Origin: JAUNQW01 sp043424615 | GTDB lineage: Bacteria > Bacillota > Bacilli > Lactobacillales > Carnobacteriaceae_A | Reading direction: 5' to 3' | Length of the DNA: 25,509 nucleotides | Assembly (NCBI GenBank): GCA_043424615.1 | Contig: JBHWOX010000017.1 | Span: 1 to 25,509, forward strand | Shown here: one piece after another, positions 6,888 through 14,517 of the stretch | Layout: each line of letters opens with the position of its first letter | Position numbering within the stretch: the stretch's first letter is position 1 | Notes under the pieces: model-generated | What the model was told of the DNA's origin: nothing | The model's database searches: none | What the model saw: only the letters and a program-made list of their open reading frames with translations | Position numbers and translations under genes: made by a program

Positions 6888-9476
6888 TTATTGAGGATTG
6901 ACTTCTTCTTCAATATCCTCTTCTTCAATGCTATAAATATTTTCGCTTTCAATGCCAATTTCTTTCGGCTCTAACTGGCGGTAACGTTCCATACCGGTAC
7001 CCGCTGGAATAGCTTTCCCGATAATAACGTTTTCTTTCAAACCAGTTAAGTGGTCGACTTTTCCTCTTAAGGCAGCATCTGTTAAAACTTTAGTGGTTTC
7101 TTGGAAAGATGCGGCTGACAAGAAGGAATTGGTTTCTAAAGCGGCTTTAGTGATTCCTAAAATCAACGGACGAGCTGTTGGTGGAACTTCTCCAGCTTTT
7201 AAGGCTTTTTCAGAGATTTGACGGAATTCATCAATATCCATGGTCGCTCCTGGTAAGACATTGGTGTCGCCAGGTTCAAGAATGTTTACTTTTCTCATCA
7301 TCTGACGGACCATGACTTCCACGTGCTTGTCAGCGATTTCTACCCCTTGTGTTCGGTAAGCTAACTGAACTTGTTGGAGGAGATAAGCTTGAGTCGTCAA
7401 GGAATCAGTCACTTCCAGTAACTCTTTCGGATCGATGGATCCAAGGTTGATAGCTTCCCCACGGCGGATATAGTCTCCTTCTTTCACCAGCAAGCGAGCA
7501 TTAGCTGGCAAGCTATAAGTTCGATCATCCGTAATTCCTTTAATTTCAATTTCCACGGTATGGTTGGACGCTTTTTCTTCCACATGAACCACTTGGCCGG
7601 TGACTTCAGAAATAGTCGCTTTCCCTTTAGGGTTACGAGCTTCAAAAATCTCCTGAACCCGTGGCAACCCTTGGGTAATGTCTGCTCCTGCAACCCCTCC
7701 GGTATGGAAGGTACGCATGGTCAACTGGGTTCCTGGCTCACCGATGGATTGAGCAGCAATCGTACCGATCGCTTCCCCAACTTCAACCTCATTGCCTGTA
7801 GCAAGGTTACGGCCATAACATTTTTTACAGACGCCATTGTGAGAATAGCAGTTGAAGGCTGAACGAATCCAAACCTTAGTGATGCCTGCCTCCACAATAT
7901 TTTTAGCAATCTGTTCACTGATGATGTCATTTTCTTTCACCAAAACTTCTTCTGTTTCAGGATGCAAGACATCATAGCGGGCATAACGGCCCACAATACG
8001 TTCATAGAGGGTCTCAATTTCACGGTTACCATCCATAATAGCGGATACTTCGATTCCTGATTGAGAACCACAGTCTTCTTCGCGGACAATGACTTCTTGA
8101 GCCACGTCAACCAAACGACGGGTCAAGTAACCGGAGTCGGCCGTTTTCAGAGCCGTATCCGTCATTCCTTTACGGGCACCGTGAGTCGAGATAAACATCT
8201 CTAAGACGGATAAACCTTCACGGAAGGAAGAAATAACCGGTAATTCCATGATTTGCCCTGAAGGAGAGGCCATCAAACCACGCATCCCTGCTAATTGGGT
8301 AAAGTTAGAGATGTTCCCCCGTGCTCCAGAGTCGGACATCATGAAGATGTTGTTGTCAGATTCCAAAACTTCGCTTAATTTGGCTTGGATGTCATCTTTC
8401 ACTTTTTCCCACACACGGATAACCGCTTCATAACGCTCATTATCAGTGATCAACCCGCGGCGGTACTGTTTGTTGATATTATCAACTTGGGCATCCCCTT
8501 CAGCCACAACCTGAGTTTTTTCTTCCAAGACAGGGATATCAGCGATACCAAAGGTAATCCCTGAAAGGGTAGACATTTTATAACCCAAGTTTTTCATTTT
8601 GTCTAACATTTCAGAGGTTTCAGACACAGAGAAACGTTTGAAGACTTCGGCGATAATTTGTTGGAGATTTTTCTTTTTGAAAGGCCCAACCAATTCGCGT
8701 TCTTTCAATGCTTCTTTAATGTCTGTCCCATAGTCCACAAAATATTTATCTGGGGTTTTATTTTCAATATTGAAACTGGTCGGTTCATTCAAGTAAGGAA
8801 TTTCAGCCGGCATGATTTCATTGAATAATAATTTACCCACAGTGGTCAGTAAGTATTTTCCTTGTTGTTCTTCAGTGAAAGGTTTTTCAGCCAAGTCGTC
8901 TGTTAAGACAGCGATACGAGTATGGTAGTGAACATAGCCCATCTTCAAGGCTTTGAAAGCTTCACTGACAGATGAGAAGGTGGTTCCTTCTCCAATTTTT
9001 CCTGCTTTTTCCTTGGTGAGGAAGTAGTTCCCCAAGACCATATCCTGAGAAGGGGTTACGACGGGTGATCCGTCTTTAGGGTTCAAGATGTTTTGTGCCC
9101 CTAACATGAGGATACGAGCCTCAGCTTGTGCCTGGTCACTTAAAGGAACGTGGACGGCCATTTGGTCACCGTCAAAGTCGGCATTATAAGCCTCACAGGC
9201 CAGAGGGTGTAAGCGAATGGCTTTTCCTTCCACTAAAACAGGCTCGAACGCTTGGATACCTAAACGGTGCAAGGTCGGTGCCCGGTTGAGCAGAACAGGG
9301 TGTTCTTTAATGACCTCTTCCAAAACTGGCCAAACATCAGGATCTTGTTTTTCTACCATGCGTTTGGCTCGTTTGATATTGGAAGCCAATTCTTTTTCAA
9401 CTAATTCTTTCATGACAAAAGGTTTGAATAATTCTAAGGCCATCTCACTTGGCAGACCACATTGGTCCATGCGCAA
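6888..9476 (-). CDS. rpoC: RpoC C-terminal fragment (862 residues, after the TAA)
   Basis: This open stretch in the same frame carries NADFDGD (residues 98-104), the bridge helix/trigger loop region, the second zinc site, and the C-terminal end. Its nominal TTG start at 9476 (or the ATG two codons later) has no recognisable ribosome binding site; the preceding bases simply continue the conserved NLLGKRVDYSGRSVIVVGP coding sequence. Independent translation is therefore unlikely. Confidence 0.75.
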   Translation of the reverse strand: MRMDQCGLPSEMALELFKPFVMKELVEKELASNIKRAKRMVEKQDPDVWPVLEEVIKEHPVLLNRAPTLHRLGIQAFEPVLVEGKAIRLHPLACEAYNADFDGDQMAVHVPLSDQAQAEARILMLGAQNILNPKDGSPVVTPSQDMVLGNYFLTKEKAGKIGEGTTFSSVSEAFKALKMGYVHYHTRIAVLTDDLAEKPFTEEQQGKYLLTTVGKLLFNEIMPAEIPYLNEPTSFNIENKTPDKYFVDYGTDIKEALKERELVGPFKKKNLQQIIAEVFKRFSVSETSEMLDKMKNLGYKMSTLSGITFGIADIPVLEEKTQVVAEGDAQVDNINKQYRRGLITDNERYEAVIRVWEKVKDDIQAKLSEVLESDNNIFMMSDSGARGNISNFTQLAGMRGLMASPSGQIMELPVISSFREGLSVLEMFISTHGARKGMTDTALKTADSGYLTRRLVDVAQEVIVREEDCGSQSGIEVSAIMDGNREIETLYERIVGRYARYDVLHPETEEVLVKENDIISEQIAKNIVEAGITKVWIRSAFNCYSHNGVCKKCYGRNLATGNEVEVGEAIGTIAAQSIGEPGTQLTMRTFHTGGVAGADITQGLPRVQEIFEARNPKGKATISEVTGQVVHVEEKASNHTVEIEIKGITDDRTYSLPANARLLVKEGDYIRRGEAINLGSIDPKELLEVTDSLTTQAYLLQQVQLAYRTQGVEIADKHVEVMVRQMMRKVNILEPGDTNVLPGATMDIDEFRQISEKALKAGEVPPTARPLILGITKAALETNSFLSAASFQETTKVLTDAALRGKVDHLTGLKENVIIGKAIPAGTGMERYRQLEPKEIGIESENIYSIEEEDIEEEVNPQ

Positions 9477-9536
9477 GTTCGGCCCAACAACGATAACTGA
9501 ACGACCAGAATAGTCGACACGTTTACCAAGTAAGTT

Positions 9537-10532
9537 TTAACGGAAGCGTCCTTGTTTCCCTTTTAACATATGGGAAAGAGACTTCAATGGACGGTTCCCC
9601 GGACCTGTCACTGCACGACCACGACGGCCGTTGTCGATCAAGGCATCGACCGCTTCTTGCAGCATACGCATTTCGTTTTGAACGATAATATGCGGTGCAT
9701 TCAAGTCCAATAAGCGTTTCAAACGGTTGTTGCGGTTAATGACCCGGCGGTATAAGTCGTTCAGGTCAGAAGTCGCAAAACGTCCCCCCTCCAATTGAAC
9801 CATGGGACGTAATTCAGGTGGGATAACGGGTAGGACATCTAAGACCATCCATTCCGGCTTGTTAGACGATTGGGCAAAAGCATCCAAAATGTCTAAACGA
9901 CGAATGTCTCGGGTCCGTTTTTGTCCTGTTGCGGTTTTCAATTCTTCACGTAAGTCTTTGATTTCTTGTTGGATGTCCACGCGTTCTAACATCGTACGAA
10001 TGGCTTCTGCTCCAATTTCAGCATGGAAACGTGTGCCGAATTCAGCTTTTAACTCGCGGTATTCACGTTCGGATAAGAGCTGTTTATGCTCTAAAGGAGT
10101 GTCACCTGGATCGATCACGATATGTGATGCGAAATAGATGACCTCTTCCAAGTCACGCGGACTCATGTCGAGGATGAGTCCCATGCGGCTTGGAATGCCT
10201 TTAAAATACCAGATATGAGTCACTGGAGCGGCAAGTTCAATATGGCCCATTCGTTCACGGCGAACGTTGGAACGGGTCACTTCTACCCCACAGCGGTCAC
10301 AAACGATCCCTTTATAATGGATACGTTTGTATTTCCCACAGGCACATTCATAGTCCTTAGTTGGACCGAATATGCGTTGGTCAAATAAACCGTCTGTTTC
10401 AGGTTTTAGTGTTCGGTAGTTAATGGTTTCAGGTTTTTTTACTTCTCCATAAGACCAGCTACGGATTTTATCCGATGAAGCCAGTCCTATTTTGACAGAA
10501 TTAAAATTATTTACATCTAAACTTGTACTCAA
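9537..10532 (-). CDS. rpoC: RpoC N-terminal fragment (331 residues, before the TAA)
   Basis: If the TAA at 9537 is real, translation from TTG 10532 gives 331 residues ending LKGKQGRFR. This piece holds the N-terminal zinc site and part of the clamp but no catalytic NADFDGD motif, so it could not work as beta' alone. Confidence 0.75.
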   Translation of the reverse strand: MSTSLDVNNFNSVKIGLASSDKIRSWSYGEVKKPETINYRTLKPETDGLFDQRIFGPTKDYECACGKYKRIHYKGIVCDRCGVEVTRSNVRRERMGHIELAAPVTHIWYFKGIPSRMGLILDMSPRDLEEVIYFASHIVIDPGDTPLEHKQLLSEREYRELKAEFGTRFHAEIGAEAIRTMLERVDIQQEIKDLREELKTATGQKRTRDIRRLDILDAFAQSSNKPEWMVLDVLPVIPPELRPMVQLEGGRFATSDLNDLYRRVINRNNRLKRLLDLNAPHIIVQNEMRMLQEAVDALIDNGRRGRAVTGPGNRPLKSLSHMLKGKQGRFR

Positions 10533-10620
10533 GGGGCCAACCTCCCTTAAATGTCTTGACTGAGCTGCCCAAGCTCGTGGAGTGTATGACACCAGGTCAC
10601 CCACTCTTTTTAGTTACATT

Positions 10621-13600
10621 CTATTCGTTTGTCTTTTCGGCTTCTTTTTCAGCTCGGATACGGTCTTGTTCTGCCTGCATTTCTTTTAAGGAGTCTACCC
10701 GTTCCATGTCGTCCATCTCATCATGTTCTAGGTCAATCACTTGGTTTTCTTTATCCAAAACATTCAAGTCCAAACCAAGGGCTTGTAGTTCTTTGACTAA
10801 GACACGGAAGGATTCTGGCACGCCTGGTGTCGGAATCGGCTCTCCTTTAACGATGGATTCATAGGTATTGGTTCGTCCTTGGACGTCGTCGGATTTGAAG
10901 GTTAGAATCTCTTGCAAGGTGTAAGAAGCACCATAAGCCTCTAAGGCCCAAACCTCCATCTCACCGAAACGCTGTCCTCCGAATTGCGCCTTACCACCCA
11001 ATGGTTGTTGGGTGACTAAGGAGTAAGGTCCAATGGAACGAGCGTGTAATTTATCATCCACCATGTGGGATAATTTCAAGAAGTACATCACTCCGACAGA
11101 CACTTTATCATCAAAAGCTTCGCCTGTTCGGCCATCGTAGAGAACTGTTTTAGCATCCTCGTCCATGCCGGCCTCTTTGACAAAGTCCCACATGTCTTGT
11201 TCTTGAATACCATCAAAGACAGGAGTCGCTACATGGATACCCAATTGACGAGCAGCCATACCAGTATGCAATTCAAAGACTTGACCGATATTCATTCGTG
11301 ACGGTACCCCTAATGGGTTCAAGCACACATCAACTGGCGTCCCGTCAGGTAAGTAAGGCATGTCCTCTTCTGGTAAGACAATGGACACGACCCCTTTGTT
11401 CCCGTGGCGTCCGGCCATCTTATCTCCCACTTGGATCTTACGTTTTTGGGCGATAAAGACACGCACCAGCATGTTCACACCTGGTGATAATTCATCCCCG
11501 TTTTCACGGCGGAAGACTTGAACATCACTGACAATTCCTCCCCCACCGTTAGGAACGCGGAGTGAGGTGTCACGGACTTCACGAGCTTTTTCACCGAAAA
11601 TAGCATGCAAGAGTCGTTCTTCAGCTGTTTGTTCAGTCATTCCTTTAGGAGTAACTTTTCCTACTAAGATATCGCCTTCGCGAACTTCCGCTCCGACGCG
11701 GATAATGCCTAATTCATCTAAGTCTTTCAAGGCATCTTCCCCGACGTTAGGAATTTCACGGGTGATTTCTTCAGGACCTAATTTCGTATCACGAGCATCT
11801 GATTCATACTCTTCCAAGTGGATAGAAGTATAAACGTCATCGCGAACCAGACGTTCACTCATCACGACCGCATCCTCAAAGTTGAACCCGTCCCAAGTGG
11901 TGAAAGCCACCAGAGGGTTGCGTCCTAAAGCCATTTCTCCTTTTTCCATGGAAGGTCCATCAGCAAGGACTTCAGATTTATCCACCTGGTCGCCTGCTTT
12001 TACAATTGGACGTTGGTTGAAGGATGTTCCGGCATTCGAACGGCGGAATTTAGAAAGCTGATACTCTCTTACATCGCCACTTTCTTCACGGACTTTGATA
12101 CGTTTAGCATCAACGTATTCAACGGTTCCGGCTTCTTCCGCAATAATAGCAGAACCAGAATCGTGAGCTGTTACATATTCCATACCTGTTCCAACTAATG
12201 GCGCTTCTGGCTCAATTAATGGAACCGCCTGACGCTGCATGTTAGCTCCCATCAAGGCACGGTTGGAGTCATCACGCTCTAAGAAAGGAATACAAGCCGT
12301 CGCTGGAGACACCACTTGCTTAGGTGAAACGTCCATATAGTCCAAACGGCTCACGGGCATTTCCAAGTTTTCGTCTTTATAACGAGCCAGCACTGAATCT
12401 TCAATGAATTTATTGCCATCCAAAGGCGCATTAGCCTGAGCCGCGACATATTGGTCCTCTTCATCGGCTGTCAGGTAGTCGATCTCATCTGTTACAATCC
12501 CTTTTTCGCGGTCCACGCGACGGTAAGGAGTCTGGATAAAACCATATTTGTTAATTTTAGCGTAAGAAGCTAAAGAGTTGATCAAACCAATGTTAGGTCC
12601 TTCCGGTGTTTCAATCGGACACATACGGCCGTAGTGAGAGTAGTGGACGTCACGCACTTCCATCCCTGCGCGGTCACGGGTTAATCCCCCTGGTCCTAAG
12701 GCAGAGAGACGGCGCTTGTGAGTTAACTCCCCTAAAGGATTGGCTTGGTCCATGAACTGAGACAATTGTGAACTTCCAAAGAATTCTTTAATGGAAGCGG
12801 TCACTGGACGAATGTTAACCAATTGTTGAGGGGTGACCTCATTGGCATCATTCAGGGACATCCGTTCACGAACAATTCGCTCCATCCGGCTTAATCCGAT
12901 ACGGAATTGGTTTTGAATCAATTCTCCTACTGAACGAATACGACGGTTTCCTAGGTGGTCAATATCATCAAAGTCCCCAATCCCTTGTTGCAGACCGAGG
13001 AAGTAAGAGGTTGCAGCCACCATGTCCGCTGGAGTAATATATTTCACTTCATCTGGTAAGTTGGTGTTACCAATCATGTGGACAACAATGTCCGGATCAT
13101 TTTTCGAATAGACCTTGATGATCTGAACGTCGAAGTCTTCAGGAACCACCGCTTCATCATTGGGATGGAGGGTAACAGTGTTCAAGCCCGCTTCTAAATG
13201 AGGGCGTAAAAGTTCTAAGGCATCACGGTCTAAGAAAGTGCCTTCTTCCAGAATAATTTCGCCTGTTTCAGGATCCACTAAGTTTTCCGCTAAGGTTTGT
13301 TCATACAAGCGAGTCATCAAGTTTAATTTTTTGTTGATTTTGTAACGGCCGACAGGTGCCAAGTCATAACGGCGAGGGTCAAAGAAGCGGTTTTCAAGTA
13401 AGTTACGAGAAGAATCCGCAGTCTTCGGCTCACCCGGGCGAAGGCGTTCGTAAATGTCTTTGAGCGCTTCTTCGGTGCGGGTATCTTCAGGATTTTTGTG
13501 GACATCTTTTTCGATGGTTTCTTCCAAAGTTGGCGTATGACCAAACAATTGTAAGATTTCATCATCAGAGTCAATCCCTAAAGCACGAATTAAAGTCGTC

Positions 13601-14175
13601 AACGGAATTTTACGGGTTCGGTCGATACGGATGTTAGAAATACCTTTAGAATCTGTTTCGAATTCTAACCATGCCCCGCGGTTAGGAATAACCGTTCCAG
13701 AAACACCTTCAAAGCCATTTTTTTCTTCTTTCGGGCTGAAATAAACCCCTGGTGAACGAATTAGCTGAGAAACAATAACTCGTTCAGCCCCATTGACAAT
13801 AAATGACCCTTGATCCGTCATTAATGGGAAATCACTGAAGAAAATTTCTTGCTCCTGAACCTCGCCTGATTCCTTATTCACCATGCGTAAGGTCACCATT
13901 AAAGGTGCGGAATAGTTGGTGTCTTGCTCACGTGATTCATCCACATTATATTTTGGCTCTTGGAAGCGATAATTCGTAAATTCTAGAGACAAGTCTTTTG
14001 AAAAGTCCTCGATAGGAGAAATTTCATCAAACATCTCTTTCAGACCCTCATCAACAAACCATTGGTAAGAGTCTTTTTGAATTTCAACTAAATTAGGTAG
14101 TTCTAAAACTTCATTGATACGGGAATACGAACGACGAGTACGGTGTTTACCATATTGAACGTCATGACCTGCCAA
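10621..14175 (-). CDS. rpoB: RNA polymerase beta subunit
   Basis: The beta subunit forms half of the RNA polymerase cleft and carries the rifampicin pocket. A GTG at 14184 opens the frame, but the TTG at 14175 is preferred: GGAGAGGTGA lies about 5 bases upstream, and the product then begins MAGHDVQYGKHRTRRSYSR, the standard Firmicutes start; length 1184. The rifampicin-resistance region reads FFGSSQLSQFMDQANPLGEL then THKRRLSALGPGG, keeping the residues equivalent to E. coli D516, H526 and S531, so it looks rifampicin-sensitive. Also seen are GLTRDRAGMEV, GRNPLVAFTTWDGFNFEDA, KMAGRHGNKG (active-site lysines) and the FGGQRFGEMEVWALEAYGA segment contacting beta'. A basic/acidic tail follows. 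rpoC begins 88 bases downstream, probably in the same transcript. Unlike rpoC, the frame is intact. Confidence 0.97.
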   Translation of the reverse strand: MAGHDVQYGKHRTRRSYSRINEVLELPNLVEIQKDSYQWFVDEGLKEMFDEISPIEDFSKDLSLEFTNYRFQEPKYNVDESREQDTNYSAPLMVTLRMVNKESGEVQEQEIFFSDFPLMTDQGSFIVNGAERVIVSQLIRSPGVYFSPKEEKNGFEGVSGTVIPNRGAWLEFETDSKGISNIRIDRTRKIPLTTLIRALGIDSDDEILQLFGHTPTLEETIEKDVHKNPEDTRTEEALKDIYERLRPGEPKTADSSRNLLENRFFDPRRYDLAPVGRYKINKKLNLMTRLYEQTLAENLVDPETGEIILEEGTFLDRDALELLRPHLEAGLNTVTLHPNDEAVVPEDFDVQIIKVYSKNDPDIVVHMIGNTNLPDEVKYITPADMVAATSYFLGLQQGIGDFDDIDHLGNRRIRSVGELIQNQFRIGLSRMERIVRERMSLNDANEVTPQQLVNIRPVTASIKEFFGSSQLSQFMDQANPLGELTHKRRLSALGPGGLTRDRAGMEVRDVHYSHYGRMCPIETPEGPNIGLINSLASYAKINKYGFIQTPYRRVDREKGIVTDEIDYLTADEEDQYVAAQANAPLDGNKFIEDSVLARYKDENLEMPVSRLDYMDVSPKQVVSPATACIPFLERDDSNRALMGANMQRQAVPLIEPEAPLVGTGMEYVTAHDSGSAIIAEEAGTVEYVDAKRIKVREESGDVREYQLSKFRRSNAGTSFNQRPIVKAGDQVDKSEVLADGPSMEKGEMALGRNPLVAFTTWDGFNFEDAVVMSERLVRDDVYTSIHLEEYESDARDTKLGPEEITREIPNVGEDALKDLDELGIIRVGAEVREGDILVGKVTPKGMTEQTAEERLLHAIFGEKAREVRDTSLRVPNGGGGIVSDVQVFRRENGDELSPGVNMLVRVFIAQKRKIQVGDKMAGRHGNKGVVSIVLPEEDMPYLPDGTPVDVCLNPLGVPSRMNIGQVFELHTGMAARQLGIHVATPVFDGIQEQDMWDFVKEAGMDEDAKTVLYDGRTGEAFDDKVSVGVMYFLKLSHMVDDKLHARSIGPYSLVTQQPLGGKAQFGGQRFGEMEVWALEAYGASYTLQEILTFKSDDVQGRTNTYESIVKGEPIPTPGVPESFRVLVKELQALGLDLNVLDKENQVIDLEHDEMDDMERVDSLKEMQAEQDRIRAEKEAEKTNE

Positions 14176-14184
14176 TGCCTTCAC

Positions 14185-14429
14185 CTCTCCATTTTAAGCT
14201 TCAGTTGGTACATTACAATTCGATTACAAAGATGACAATTTCCTTACAAAAAGCGGATTCGCCTGCTTTTAAGACAAAAAAATACAAAAGGATCGCTCTC
14301 TCTTTGGAACAATTCTTTTGTATACTATATTTCCAAACGGACAATAGATCGCCGGAAATTTTTCGAATAACGCATTTAACTTAACATTATTGTTTGAAGA
14401 ATGCAAGCTTTTTTCAATATTTTTTAAAG
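14185..14429 (-). promoter_or_regulatory. rpoB upstream leader with hairpin and U-tract (candidate regulatory RNA)
   Basis: This AT-rich gene-free stretch precedes rpoB. On the minus strand a perfect nine-pair stem (ATACAAAAG/CTTTTGTAT; 14315-14323 with 14282-14290, loop of 24) is followed directly by TTTTTTT, resembling an attenuator. Next comes a second hairpin with arms AAAAGC/GCTTTT and an inner GG/CC (about 14249-14271). Four TTGT(A/C)A-type direct repeats follow at 14212-14250. A Lacto-rpoB RNA motif is known from 5' regions of rpoB in lactic acid bacteria; I cannot confirm its consensus here. Promoter boxes are unclear: TTGCAT-17-TAAGTT near 14375-14405 and TTGTCA-17-TAATGT near 14210-14240 are both imperfect. 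Confidence 0.4.
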
Positions 14430-14473
14430 AAAAAACCCTCCCACAGTGGATGAAAGCCATCTCTGTGTGAGGG
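14430..14473 (-). terminator. Rho-independent terminator of the amidase gene
   Basis: A long stem (left arm 14436-14452, right arm 14458-14473, small mismatches, five-base loop) is followed on the minus strand by TTTTTT (14430-14435). It lies 45 bases after the amidase stop and insulates rpoB from upstream transcription. Confidence 0.88.
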
Positions 14474-14517
14474 AGAGTTTAATTAGCTGTTTTATTTAGC
14501 TGTTTAGCGGTCTTTTC

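Larger units (their letters stand above)
6888..10532 (-). pseudogene. rpoC: RNA polymerase beta' subunit, interrupted by one in-frame TAA
   Basis: Read across the stop, this locus encodes a complete 1214-residue beta', the catalytic subunit of RNA polymerase. The likely start is TTG at 10532, 8 bases after AGGGAGG, giving MSTSLDVNNFNSVKIGLAS; a GTG at 10604 would add 24 residues not expected for the family. Visible parts: N-terminal zinc site (C63, C65, C78, C81), the GRFR-NLLGKRVDYSGR clamp/switch motif, the catalytic NADFDGD, and the second zinc site (CGSQSG and CYSHNGVCKKC). The reading frame is uninterrupted except for TAA at 9537-9539, exactly where the family has an invariant Gln (GRFRQNLLG). 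A CAA to TAA change (plus strand G to A at 9539) explains it. rpoC is essential, so a base-call error, a mixed assembly or a suppressed nonsense mutation is likelier than true loss. It follows rpoB by 88 bases. Confidence 0.9.

Noticed and set aside
6888..10532. A natural split beta' subunit as in cyanobacteria (RpoC1/RpoC2)
   Set aside because: The cyanobacterial break lies well after the catalytic NADFDGD motif; here the break is before it, inside a conserved motif, with no start signal for the second part.
14269..14460. Minus-strand 63-codon ORF in the rpoB leader
   Set aside because: It spans the amidase terminator and the leader hairpin, has no ribosome binding site, and its composition looks random.
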